Of a stretch of DNA of 64,000 nucleotides, positions 11,381 through 22,472 are shown piece after piece. Positions within the stretch are counted from its first letter, which is position 1, and the number at the start of each line of letters is the position of its first letter. The position numbers and the translations under genes are program-made. Source of the stretch: Chondrosia reniformis. Taxonomy: Eukaryota > Porifera > Demospongiae > Chondrillida > Chondrillidae. The notes beneath the pieces are model-generated. The model made no database searches. It saw nothing but the letters and a program-made list of their open reading frames with translations, and was not told the origin of the DNA. The stretch is from the NCBI GenBank assembly GCA_947172415.1, contig OX359202.1, forward strand, positions 3,074,001 through 3,138,000, given 5' to 3'.

Positions 11381-13534
11381 TTGGTTGTACTATGTACTAC
11401 TTAGTATTAGTATTAGTATGTACTAATTTTATGAACTAGTTGTAAACACTAGCTGTGTGAAATAGTTGTATGTACTAGTTGTATACACTGAGCTGTGCAA
11501 AGTAGTTGTATGTACTAGTTGTATGTACTAGTTGTATGTACTATTTGTGTACTACTTGTTTGTATACACTCCTTGTATGTACCAGTTGTACGTACTTGTT
11601 GTAAGTACTAGTTTTATGTACTAGTTGTATATCCTATTTGTATGTACTATTTGCATGTACTAGTTGTACGTACTAGCTGTGTGTAAAATTTGTATTAACA
11701 AGTTGTATGTACTACTTGAATGTACTAGTTGTATTTACTAGTTGTTTGTAGTAGTAGTAGTGTGTTCTAGGTGTATGTACTCTTTTATGTACCAGTTATA
11801 TGTGTATGAATTGGTTATATGAACTAGTTGTGTGCAAAAAGTTTATGAACTAGTTGTGTGTACCTATTGTATGCACTTATTGTATGTATTTATTGTATGT
11901 ACTAGTTTCTGGTTGTATCTACTAGTTATATATACTAGCTGTGTGAAATAGTTGTATGGACTAGTTGTATCTACTAGTGGAATGTAGTACTTGTATTTAC
12001 TAGGTGTAAGAACTGGTTATACGTACTAGTTATGTGTATTAGTTGTATGTACTAGTTGTATGTACTAGTTGCATGTACTAGTCGTATATACTATTCATAT
12101 GTACTAGATAAATGTGTATGTACTAGTTATAAGTACCAGCTGTATGCAGTAGTTAAACGTACTAGTTGTATGAAATTGTCGGAAGTACTAATTAAGAGTA
12201 GTATTTGTATGAAATAATCGTCTGCACTAGTTATATGTACTAGTTGTAGGTACTAGTTTTATGTTCTTCTTATGTGCCAGTTGTTTATACTACTTGTATG
12301 TACTAGTTGAATGTACTAGCTATGTACTTTTTGTATGTACTAGTCTCTAGTTGTATGTACTAGTTGTATGAACCAGTTATATGAACAAGTTGTATACACT
12401 AGCTGTGTGATATAGTTGTATGTACTAGTTGTATGTACTAGTTGCATGTACTAGCTGTATGTACTAGTTGTATATACTATTTATATGTACTAGGTAAATG
12501 TGTATGTACTAGTTAAATGTACTAGCTGTATGCAGTAGTTATACGTACTAGTTGTATTAAATAGTTGGAAGTACTAATTAAAAGTAGTAGTTGTATGAAA
12601 AAATCGTCTGCACTAGTTATATGTACTAGTTGTAAGTACTAGTTTTATGTACTTCTTATGTACCAGTTGTATGTACTACTTGTGTGTACTGGTTGTATGC
12701 ACTAGCTATATACTATTTGTATGTAATAGTTTATAGTTTATAGTACTATTTGTATGTACTACTTATATGAACTAGTCGTATACACTAGCTGTGTGAAAGA
12801 GTTGTATGTACTAGTTGTATGTACTAGTTGTATGAACCAGTTACTAGTTGTTTGAACTACTTGTATGTTCTAGTTGTAGGTACAATTTGTATGTTCTAGC
12901 TTTATGTACTAATTATATGAACTAATTGTATGAAATGGTCGTATGTACTAATTCAATGTATTAATTTTATGAAATAATCGTCTGCACTAGTTATATGTAC
13001 TAGTTGTATTTACTAGTTGTATGTACTAGTTTTATGTACTTCTTAAGTACCAGTGGTATGTACTATATACTTGTATATACTAGTTGTTTTTACTAGCTAT
13101 GTACAAGTTGTATGTACTAGTTGTAGGTACCAGTTTTATGTTCTCGTTTTATTTACTAGTTGTATGTACAAGTTTCAGGTAGTATGTACTTGTTATATGT
13201 ACTGGTTTTATATATTCGTTCTATGTACTAGTTGTATGTACAAATTGCATGTACTGGTTGTTTGTACTCTTTATATGTACTAGTTATGTGTGTGTGTACT
13301 AGGTATATTTAGTAGTTGTATGTACTAGTTATATGTACTAGTTGTATGTACTAGTTACATATACTAGTAGTATGTACTAGCTATATGTACTAGTTGTATG
13401 TACTGTTTATATGTACTAGGTATATTAGTTATGTGTACTAGCTCCAGTTCTAGTTATATTTACTAGTTATATGTAATTGTTGTATGAAATAATCGTATGT
13501 ACTAGTTATTATATTAGTTTTATGTACTAGTTGT
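11381..13534 (+). repeat. 13-bp satellite block
   Basis: Diverged monomers throughout. An internal near-repeat exists: the stretch around 12,100-12,270 recurs at about 12,480-12,660 (marker words AGTAGTTATACGTACTAG and GAAATAATCGTCTGCACTAG). The 76-codon frame at 13053-13283 is satellite read-through and not a gene. Confidence 0.95.
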
Positions 13535-14298
13535 GTGGGGGCAGTGGAAATATCGGAAATGGTGGAAATGGCTGAAACAGCGGAAAAGGCAGTAATGGGG
13601 TAAAGCACAAAAATGGGCTTGTCACAAAGCCACTAGTCAAGGGGAAATGTATGCAGTTCTATAACTAATAGTGCTGTAGTAGCAGCGATAGCTTAAAGCT
13701 GTCCTTTGGCATGACTGTGCATAAGAAAGGCTTGGAATCCTTAACGAACGGCGGCGGCGAATGATAAAATGGCCGTATATGACGTATAACAAAATGTTGG
13801 CGTGTTGCAAAACTTGGCTTTTGACTGATCCTGGGTAAAAGAGGCTTGGGATAACCCATTTCTAGTGTTAGGATTTAAGAAGGTTGGTTTTACTACCAGA
13901 AATACACGTAGAACTGACCAAGAATAAGCACTGTGTCACTACTTTCTTTCTGCAAGGATCAAGCTTTGATTCCTAATAGCTGCAGGCATATATATTAGCC
14001 AGCTAGCTTATCAATTGACATTAGTTAGTTATACTATTACAATATATAGCTGATTTACTACACTGCGTTTAGATATGATGCACTTAATGCTGACCTGTCT
14101 TAGCTCGCCACACTGTTTGCCATTTTCACTTCTGCACAGCCATTATTCAGTCTCTGTCACTATTTTTAGATATTCAAACAAAAGGACAGCCTTACGCGCT
14201 CTTAGTTAGAAAGCCGCATTCTAGCTTTGTCACTTCGTGACAGGCCTCCTCGGCCATTTTCAAGGTTTAAGCCATTTCCACCATTTCCACTTCCCCAC
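13535..14298. mobile_element. MITE with long imperfect terminal inverted repeats
   Basis: Left end GTGGGGGCAGTGGAAAT... with GGAAATGGTGGAAATGGCT. The right end read in reverse is GTGGGGAAGTGGAAATGG... with TGGAAATGGCTTAAACC. The left arm carries about 11 extra bases. The 764-bp interior has no transposase frame; 13665-13859 (-) is an unsupported ORF. Satellite lies on both sides and TTGT may be a short target duplication. The superfamily is unresolved. Confidence 0.7.
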
Positions 14299-14457
14299 TT
14301 GTGTGTAATTGTTGTATATACTAGCTGTAAGTACTAGTTGTAGGTTCTAGTACTAGTTATAGTAGGTACTAGGTAGGTACTAGTTGTATCTACAAGTCGT
14401 TTTTACTATTTGTATGTACTAGATGTATGTACTAGTTGTGTGTACTAATTGTATGTA
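14299..14457 (+). repeat. 13-bp satellite between two MITEs
   Basis: Short satellite stretch containing one copy of the recurring higher-order marker (TTCTAGTACTAGTTATAG then GTACTAGGTAGGTAC). Confidence 0.9.
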
Positions 14458-14904
14458 CAGTAGAACCTCGGTTATCCGGCCTCAATGGGACCAAGCTATG
14501 GCCGGATAAGTGAAACGGCCGGATATGTGAATCATCTTCATGAATATGTTATTTTGATATCTCCAACGGTCGAACTTCCGATCCTGTACTCCTCCGCAAG
14601 CTGCGCGGTTGCTCTAGCCTTCAGTCGCACCTAGTCCGATGAAATCTGACCCTTTCATTGCACAATCACAGTCGATAAGGTCTAATTTCATCAGACTAGT
14701 CGCTCCAGTATAGCTATCTTGCTCTCTAGGGGAAGAACTAAGCGCTTCCTTTTCCTCGCAGAGCCACTCGAACTAGCCATCACTTCGCTATGAACTCGCA
14801 CGTGTACTAAACTAACGATGGGCGTTAATTAGAGTATGCGACCTTCGAGTCCAGATAATCCGAGCAGCCGGTTAATTGAGGTTCAGATAACCGAGGTTCT
14901 AATG
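14458..14904. mobile_element. pogo/Tigger-type MITE (447 bp)
   Basis: Left end CAGTAGAACCTCGGTTATC. The right end reads AGATAACCGAGGTTCTAATG, its reverse complement with the terminal CTG mutated to ATG. TA flanks both ends (14456-14457 and 14905-14906), the Tc1/mariner-class target duplication. The terminal sequence matches the style of Tigger/pogo elements. No transposase inside. Confidence 0.85.
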
Positions 14905-15411
14905 TACTAGTTGTATGTACTAGTTATATGTACTAATTGTATCTACTAGTTGTATGTTCTAGTTGTATGTACTATATAGTAATATGAACTTGTCAAATGT
15001 ACTAGTTTTATGTACTAATTATATCTACTAGTTGTATATACTAGTTGTATGTTCTAGTTATATGTACAAGTTCTATGTACTAGTTGTAGTACTAGCTGTA
15101 TTTACTAGTTGTATCTGCTAGATATATGTACTAGTTGAATGTAATAGTTCTATGTACTAGTTGTAATTCTAGTTTAATGTACTAGTTGCATATACTAGTT
15201 GTATGTACTGATTTTATCTACTAGTTGTATGTACTAGTTGTATGAACTAGTTGTATTTACAAGTTCTATGTACTAGTTGTAGTACTAGTTGTGTGTACTA
15301 GTTATGTGTACTATATAGATGCATGTACTAGTTGTATGAAATAGTTTTATTTACTAGTTGTAGTTTTAGTTTAATATTCTAGTCATTTGTACTAGCTGTA
15401 ATTACAAGTTT
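14905..15411 (+). repeat. 13-bp satellite block
   Basis: Diverged monomers, with variants TTCTATGTACTAG and TTGTAGTACTAG. No gene. Confidence 0.95.
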
Positions 15412-15779
15412 GAACAAGGAAATTATTAACCGTTTCAACACCTGTTGAAGAAGGGATTACGGTCCCTGCTTTTGGGTATAGGAATTTGTTGTAAAACACT
15501 ATTATAGTTATTATAGCACAATGGTAAACTTGACTTTTATGACAATTGTTACTACGAATAACTACATAATATTATTGATGTTGGTTATAGAGTTTTCTGA
15601 GTTTTAGGTTTGACATTTTTAAATGTGTTTCAGCCAATCCTTTATCAAGAGATAAAGAATTGGTAGCTTTGTTACTCTAAAGAATTGCTACCCAGTGCTA
15701 CTGATGAGGACTGGTATTCTGTGAAAAGGCTTTATGGCACAGTGGTAAAGTTGAATTTTATGACGATTTTTACTACGTA
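15412..15779 (+). mobile_element. Penelope-family 3'/pseudo-LTR fragment with direct repeats
   Basis: Non-satellite insert in satellite. A 41-bp word at 15516-15556 recurs at 15737-15777 with 5 differences (offset 221 bp), so the insert is an imperfect dimer. The second unit carries a hammerhead fold at 15695-15740. The sequence after the hammerhead matches that after the minus-strand motif at 2.6 kb, which ties it to the 9.2-11.4 kb Penelope family. There is no coding sequence. It is either a truncated pseudo-LTR or a small retrozyme-like unit. Confidence 0.55.
15695..15740 (+). ncRNA. Hammerhead-ribozyme fold, weak stem II
   Basis: CTGATGA at 15701-15707 and GAA at 15723-15725. Stem I pairs 15695-15700 with 15735-15740 (6 bp including one G-U). 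Stem III is a 2-bp AA/UU stem (15726-15727 with 15732-15733) closed by GGCT. The cleavage site would follow A at 15734. Stem II (GGAC with CTGT) has mismatches, so activity is doubtful. Confidence 0.5.
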
Positions 15780-17118
15780 AGTACAAGTTGTATGACGTGT
15801 TGTAAGAACTAGTAGTATGTCTTAAATGGTATGTACTTGTTGTATCTACTAGTTGTATCTATTAGTTATATGTACTACTTGTTTGTACTTGTTGCATGAA
15901 CTAGTTGAATGTACTAGTTGTTTGTACTAGTTGAATGTACTGGTACAAGTAATATTTTCCAGTTGTAGGTACTAGCTGTATGTTTTAGTTTTATGTTCTA
16001 GTTTATGTACTAGTTATATTTACCAGCTGTATGTACTAGTTGTAAGTTCTAATATTAGTTATAGTATGTATTAGATAGGTACTAGTTGTATGTACTAGTT
16101 GTTGGCACTAGTTGTATGTACTAGTTGTTGGAACTAGTTGTATGTACTAGTTGTATGTACAAATTGTTTGTACTAGTCGCATGTACTAATTGTAAATACT
16201 AGTTATATGCACCAGTTGTATGAACAAGTTATATTTACTAGTTGTGGGTACTAGTAGTATGTACTGGTTGCATGTAAGAGCTGCATGTACTAGTTATGTA
16301 CCAGTTGTATATAGTGGTTGTATGTAGTAGTTGTATGTACTAGTTGTGTGTACTAGTTGTATGTACTAGTTGCATGTATTAGTTCTATGAACTATTCCTA
16401 TGTACAAGTTGTAGTATTAGTATGATTTACTATTTGTATGTACTAGTCAAATGTACTTGTATGTACTATTTCTATGTACTATTTATATAAATTAGGTATA
16501 AGTCTATCTACTAGGTATAGGTACTAGTTGTATGTACTAGTTGTATGTACTAATTGTATGTAGTCGTTTTATGTACTAGTTGTATATACTAGTTATGTAC
16601 TGGTTGTGTGTACTAGGTGTATGTACTAGTTGTATGTACTAGTTATGTACTGAATGTATGTACTAGTTGTATGAACTAGTTGTATGTACTAGTACTGATA
16701 ATATTTACTAGTTGTATGTAGTAGTTGTATGTACTAGTACAAGTTATATTTACTATTCGTAAGTACTAGCAGTATAAACTAGTTATATTTACTCATTGTA
16801 AGTACTAGTTGTGTGAACTAGTTACTAGTTATATGTACTAGTTATATATACTAGTTATACGTATTAGGTTTTTATACTAGTTGTATGTGCTAGTTGTATG
16901 GAGTAGTTGTATGTATTCGTTGCAAATTGTATGTACTAGTTGTATGTACTAGTTGTGTGAACTAGTTGTATGTACTAGTTTTATATACTAGATGTTTGTA
17001 GTAGTTGTATATAATAGTTCTTTGTAGAAGTTGTAGTTCTAGTTCAATGTACTAGTTGCATATACTAGTTATATGTCATATTTATAAGTGCCAGTTATAT
17101 GACCTATATAACCTATAT
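15780..17118 (+). repeat. 13-bp satellite block
   Basis: Diverged monomers, including a copy of the higher-order marker near 16,050 (TTAGTTATAGTATGTATTAG). No gene. Confidence 0.95.
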
Positions 17119-17405
17119 GGGGGTGCTGGTGGCCTGGTAGTTGAGAGCAAAGATTAAAGAGCAAGACACAATGGGATGGCCTGGACTCACCTCCAGGGCA
17201 GAAAAGAAAAAAAAGAAAAGTGACCCCCTGCCATCAACATCAGCCCTGACTGATTATTAACTGATTATTAACTGATTAGTGTGTATGTGTAGATGTTTAC
17301 TTTGATTTCAGTGTATTAAACTGGGCCCCATGAAAAGTAGCCTTTGGCTAATGGGTCACCCAGTATAAATAAGATAAGTGATAAGTGTGATAAGTGATAT
17401 GAGTG
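17119..17405 (+). mobile_element. SINE-like retroposon
   Basis: The head (about 17119-17205) has a pol III A-box-like TGGCCTGGTAGTTGAG and a B-box-like GGCCTGGACTC. The middle is A-rich. The 3' part has CTGGGCCCCATGAAAAGTAG and ends in a short (ATAAGTG)n-like tail. This layout is that of a tRNA-derived SINE. Satellite lies on both sides. I cannot name the family. Confidence 0.55.
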
Positions 17406-18489
17406 TGTTCTAGTCATATTTACTAGTTGTAGGTACTAGTTGTAAGTACTGGTTGTATGTACTAGTTTAGGTACTAGTTCTATGTACTAATTGTAGTAAT
17501 AGAATAAATAACTAGTTGTAAGTTCTAGTCGTATGCTGTAGTTGTATGTACTATTTATATATACTAGTTATATGTACCAGCTGTATGAACTAGTTGTAGG
17601 TTCTAGTAGTAGTTATACTAGGTACTAAGTAGGTACTAGTTGTATGTACTAGTTGTTAGTAATAGTTATATATCCTAGTTGTATGTACTGGCTGTATGTA
17701 CTCATTTATATATACGTACTAGTTTTATGTTTATGTACTAGGTATATATACTTTTTTGATGTACTATGTTTATCTACTAGTTGTATGTACTAGCTCTATG
17801 TACTAGTTGTAGGTTCTAGTTGTATGTACTAGTTGTTTGTACGAGTTGTATGTACTAATTGTGTGTACTAGTTGTAGTAGTAGTTTAATGTACTAGTTGC
17901 ATGTACTAGTTGTATGTCATATTTATAAATACTAATTATATGTGTATGTTCTAATCATATGTACTAGTTGTATGTACAACTTATATATACTAGTTGTATA
18001 TACTAGTTTTTAAGTGCTAGTTGTGTGTACAAATTGAATGTACTAATTTTATGGACTTGTTGTACATGCTAGGTGTATGGACTTGTTGTATGTACTTGTT
18101 GCTAACTGTATATACTAGTTGTATGGACTAATTGTAAGTACTTGTACTAGTTATATTTCCTAGTTGTAGGTACTAGTTGTATGTACCAGTTCAATGTAAT
18201 AGTTGTATGTACTAACTGTATGTACTAGGTTTATGTACTGGTTGTATTTACTAGTTGTATGTTCTAGTTGTATGCACTAGTACAAGTTATATTTACTAAT
18301 TTTTTGCACCAGCTGTATGTACTACTAACTAGTTCTATGTACTAGTTGTATGTTCTAGGTGTATGTACTTGTTATATATACTAGTAATGCATTTTAATTT
18401 TTTATACTAGTTGTATGTACTAGTTGTATGTACTAGCTGTATGTACGAGTTCTGTTTACTAGTTGTATATTCTAGTTGTATGAAGTTAT
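17406..18489 (+). repeat. 13-bp satellite block
   Basis: Diverged monomers with a higher-order marker at about 17,607. It ends at the first Penelope copy of the head-to-head pair. Confidence 0.95.
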
Positions 18490-19005
18490 AGGGTTTATTT
18501 GTCGCGATCATGATGATATATGAAGTTTATTGAGCAACAGCAACATTAAATCTTTGGAATAGAACGTTTCAACCCGTAGGTCTTCATCAGAAATATAAAA
18601 AATAAGGGAAGGTTGGTGTTTAAATGGAAGTTGGTTGGCAGGTGTGAAAAATGATGTAATGAAAAAGTTCACCAAAAATTTAATGCTGATAAAATTGAAT
18701 TACGAGTGTTAATTAAATAAAGATACCTTTGTCAATATTGAAACAAGGGATGGTCTTAATCTTGATTGCCTCTTTATCTTTCTTCTCATCTTGTTATCTT
18801 CCTTCAGCATTATTTTGGCATTTTCTCATGAGATGTTATGTCCAGTGTCTCCCACATGTACAGCAACTGAGTTGTTGTTGTCCATTCTTCTTACAGCCCG
18901 TTGGTGATCCTTTAGCTTTTCATTTAAGGTCTTTGAGGTTTCCCCAATGTAGTTGTCTCCACACCCACAGGGATCTGGTAAATGACTCCAGTCACTTGGT
19001 CCTTG
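18490..19005 (-). pseudogene. Penelope 3' end, left arm of head-to-head pair
   Basis: Minus-strand copy of the same sequence that lies on the plus strand at about 19,170-19,690. It carries the start of the GIY-YIG domain (reverse of 18,940-19,005), the C-terminal coding part with frameshifts, and a 3' untranslated region. A hammerhead core lies at 18,566-18,590. The 5' side ends at the centre of the pair. The plus-strand ORF that crosses this arm (18,729 onward) is antisense here. Confidence 0.8.
18566..18590 (-). ncRNA. Hammerhead core, Penelope left arm
   Basis: On the minus strand: CTGATGA, one extra A, stem II GACC/GGTT with a TACG loop, GAAACGTT. The ACGU stem III and the UH site are present, but I cannot find a convincing stem I. 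A partial motif only. Confidence 0.45.
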
Positions 19006-19690
19006 GACAACCAGAGGAGGAAACGGATAAACAACACAGGATACTGTGCCTAACTTACATCAAAGGCATCAGTGAAACTCTCCATAGGACCTACAGACCC
19101 CTCATAGTCAGGATAGTACACAAGGCTCCCAACACTTTGCATTCCCTACTGACCAGGTTTAAGCCATCAACTCCAAAGGACCAGGTGACTGGAGTCATTT
19201 ACCAGATCCCCTGTGAGTGTGGAGACAACTACATTGGGGAAACCTCAAAGACCTTAAATGAAAGGCTAAAGGAACACCAACAAGAAGAATGGAAAACAAC
19301 AACTCAGTTGCTGTACATGTCGGAGACACTGAACACAACATCTCATGGGAAAATGCCAAAATAATGCTGAAGGAAGATAACAAGATAAGAAGAAAGATAA
19401 AAGAGGCAATCAAGATTAAGACCATCCCCTGTTTCAATATGGACCAAGGAATCCATTTGCATCCTATATGGAATGACTTTATTTAATTAACACTTTTAAT
19501 TCAATTTTATCCAAATTAAATATTCGGTGTACTTTTTCATTACATCATTTTTCACACCTGCCAACCAACTTCTATTTAAATACCAACCTTTCCTCATTTT
19601 TTCATATTGCTGATGAAGACCTACGGGTTGAAACGCTCTATTCCAAAGATTTAATGTTGCTGTTGCTCAATAAACTTGATATATCACACT
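19006..19690 (+). pseudogene. Penelope RT tail and GIY-YIG, right arm of pair
   Basis: The plus strand starts inside the RT C-terminal region (YIKGISETLHRTYRPL) and passes into the GIY-YIG endonuclease: GVIYQIPC, then NYIGETSKTLNERLKEH. A frameshift near 19,285 moves the frame to 19289-19486, which has SVAVHVGDTEHNISWENA and the usual Penelope C-terminus (FNMDQGIHLHPIW). The RT palm is missing, so the copy is 5'-truncated. The 3' untranslated region carries a hammerhead core at 19,610-19,634 and ends with TTGCTCAATAAACTTGATAT before satellite resumes. Known function of the family: endonuclease-primed reverse transcription; this copy cannot do it. Confidence 0.88.
19610..19634 (+). ncRNA. Hammerhead core, Penelope right arm
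   Basis: CTGATGA, an extra A, stem II GACC-TACG-GGTT, then GAAAC. The sequence after GAAAC is GCTC rather than GTTC, so stem III (ACGU) is broken. This is the decayed partner of the minus-strand motif at 18.57 kb. Confidence 0.4.
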
Positions 19691-20154
19691 AGGTGTATGT
19701 ACTAGATGTATGTACTAGCTGTACGTAATAGCTCTATGTACTAGTTTTATATACTAATTGTAGTAATAGTATAATGTACTACTAATTGTAGGTACTAGTT
19801 ATATGTACTAGTTGTATGAACTATTAGTGTAAAGTTATATTTACTAGTTGTAGGGACTAGTAGTATGTATTAGTTGTGTGTAGTAATTTTTTACTGATTG
19901 TATGTAGTAGTTGTATGTTCGAGTTGTATGAACTAGTACTGTATAGTTATATTTACTAGTTGTAGTTACTATATAGTTGTCTTTACTAGTTGTATGTAGT
20001 AGTTTTATGTCTTAATTGTATGTACTAGTTGTATGCACTAGTTGTTTGAACTAGTACTATACAGTTATATTGGCTGGTTGTAGGTATTAGTTGGATGTAC
20101 TATTTGTATATAGTAGTTTCATGTACTAATTGTATGTACTATTTTTTTGTACTA
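19691..20154 (+). repeat. 13-bp satellite block
   Basis: Diverged monomers. A local variant GTATAGTTATATTTACTAG recurs three times. No gene. Confidence 0.95.
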
Positions 20155-20598
20155 CAGGCGACTCCTGATATAACGAACACCTAAATCTTAGCGTAATTGT
20201 TCTTTATAAAAGAAGTTCTTTATAATCAAATGTAGTTTATTTATTATAACTACATTAATAAACTACTCATCAGTGCAGTATGAATAGACTAGAATGCTTA
20301 CAAAATTAAAATCACGTAAAATGGTATATTAATGGTACTCAGGGTGGACTTTTCAACTGAAAATTTGTCACAAATACCCTTATCCTTCTCCCTTTATCCA
20401 TTTAAGAATGATTAATATAGCCGATTTTGGCTTCACACATACATAATCATAAGTTGACACGTTCATAATAATAGAAGTTTGTTTAGGGTTGTTTGTTATA
20501 AAGAGAAGAAATTGAATTGACAGGAAATTGTTTTTCAGAATCGTTCGCTATAACCCAATATCCGTTATGAGCGATTCCGTTATAAGTGGAGTCGACTG
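20155..20598. mobile_element. pogo/Tigger-type MITE (444 bp)
   Basis: Left end CAGGCGACTCCTGATATAAC, right end TTATAAGTGGAGTCGACTG. The ends are inverted copies with a few changes. TA lies on both sides (20153-20154 and 20599-20600). The interior is AT-rich without a transposase frame. Confidence 0.85.
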
Positions 20599-22472
20599 TA
20601 GCTATATTTCCTAGTTGGAGGTTTTAGTTGTATGTACTAGTTGAATGTACTAATTGTATGTACTTTACTAGTTGTATTTATTAGTACTAGATATATTGCT
20701 AAGTTAAAGGTACTTATTATATTTACTAGTTGTGTGTACTAGTTGTATGAACTAATTGTATGTACTAGTATAGTAATACTTACTAGTTGGAGGTACTAGT
20801 TGTATGTATTAGTACTAGCTATATTTCCCAGTTGAAGGTACGTAATATAATTACTAGTTGTGTGTACTAGTATAGTTATACTTACTAGTTGGGGGTAATA
20901 GTTGTGTGTACCAGTTGTTTGAACTAATTGTATGTACTAGTTGTATGTACTAATTGTACCTACTAGTGGCTTGTACTAGTTGAATGAACTAGTTGTATGT
21001 ATTAATTTTATGTACTAGTTGTACTTACTGGCTAGTAGTTTTATGGTCAAGTTGTATGTACTAGTCATATATTCCAGTTTTATATACTAGTTGTATGTTC
21101 TAATTGTATGTACTCGATACTTGTTGTAGTATCATATGCTAGTTGTATGTAATAGTAGTGTGTAATTGTTGTATGTACTAGTTTAATTTACTAGTTGAAG
21201 GTACTAGTTGTATGCACAAGTTGAATGTACTAGTTGCATGCACTCTTTATATGTACTAGTTGTATATGTATGTACTAGTTATATATAGTAGTTGTGTGTA
21301 ACTAGTTGTATATATTAGTTGCATGTGCTAGTTTTATGTACCAGTTGTATGTACTAACTGTAGGTTCCAGTCATAGTTTTAGTTGTAGGTGCTAGTTGTA
21401 TGTACTGGTTGTATGTACTATTTGTGTGTACTGTTAGGATGTACTAGTTGTATGTACTAATTGCATGTACTAGTTGTATATATGCACAAGGTTTATGAAG
21501 TAGTTCAATTTTTATTTACTAATTGTAGGTACTAGTTATATGTAGCAGATGTATGTACTATTTGTATCTACTATTTGTATGTACTATGTGTATGTACTAT
21601 TTATAAGTACCAGATATATGTATGTGGTAGTTATATGTTTATGAACTAGTTATATATACTAGTTGTATGCACTAGCTGTATGTACTAGTTGTGTGTCCTA
21701 TTTATAATTACAAGATATATGTGTATTTACTAGTTATATGTAGTTGGTGTATGTACTAGTTATATATCCTAGTTGTTTGTCCTAGTTGTATGTACTAGTT
21801 GCATGTACTAGTTATATGTACTAGTTGTAGGTTCAAGTCCTAGTTATATTAGGTACTAGGGAGGTGCTAGTTGTATGTACTAGTTGTATGTAAAAGTTGT
21901 GTGTAATTATACTAGTTGTATGAACAATGTTTATGTACTATTTATATGTTTATGTACTAGGTATATGTATTACTTGTATGTACTAGCTGTATGTAATGGT
22001 GGTATATGCTAATTGTATGTACTTGTTGTATGTACTAATACTAGTTATATTTATTAGTTGTAGGTGCTAGTTGTATGTACTGGTTGTATGTACTATTTGT
22101 GTGTACTGTTAGGATGTACTAGTTGTATGTACTAATTGCATGTACTAGTTGTATATATGCACAAGGTTTATGAAGTAATTCAATTTTTATTTACTTGTTG
22201 TAGGTACTAGTTATATGTAGCAGATGTATGTACTATTTGTATCTACTATTTGTATGTACTATGTGTATGTACTATTTATAAGTACCAGATATATGTATGT
22301 GGTAGTTATATGTTTGTGAACTAGTTATATATACTAGTTGCATGCACTAGCTGTATGTACTAGTTGTGTGTACTATTTATAATTACAAGGTATATGTGTA
22401 TTTACTAGTTATATGTAGTTGGTGTATGTACTAATTATATATCCTAGTTGTTTGTCCTAGTTGTATGTACTA
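20599..22472 (+). repeat. 13-bp satellite block with 675-bp tandem duplication
   Basis: Diverged monomers. The stretch 21,381-21,800 recurs almost unchanged at 22,056-22,460 (offset 675 bp), with the shared marker GTGTACTGTTAGGATGTACT. The second copy is interrupted by the Penelope insertion at 22,473. Confidence 0.95.

Noticed and set aside
13053..13283. 76-codon ORF rich in Cys, Tyr and Val
   Set aside because: It is the 13-bp satellite read through a stretch where the in-frame TAG of ACTAGT is mutated. The monomer puts TAG in every frame on both strands once per three units, so such frames are chance. The same holds for the frames at 35,810, 36,938, 38,317 and 57,882.
18729..19364. A single 211-codon plus-strand protein
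   Set aside because: Its first part is antisense to the left Penelope arm and only the last part is a real GIY-YIG sequence. The ORF is a fusion made by the inverted pair.
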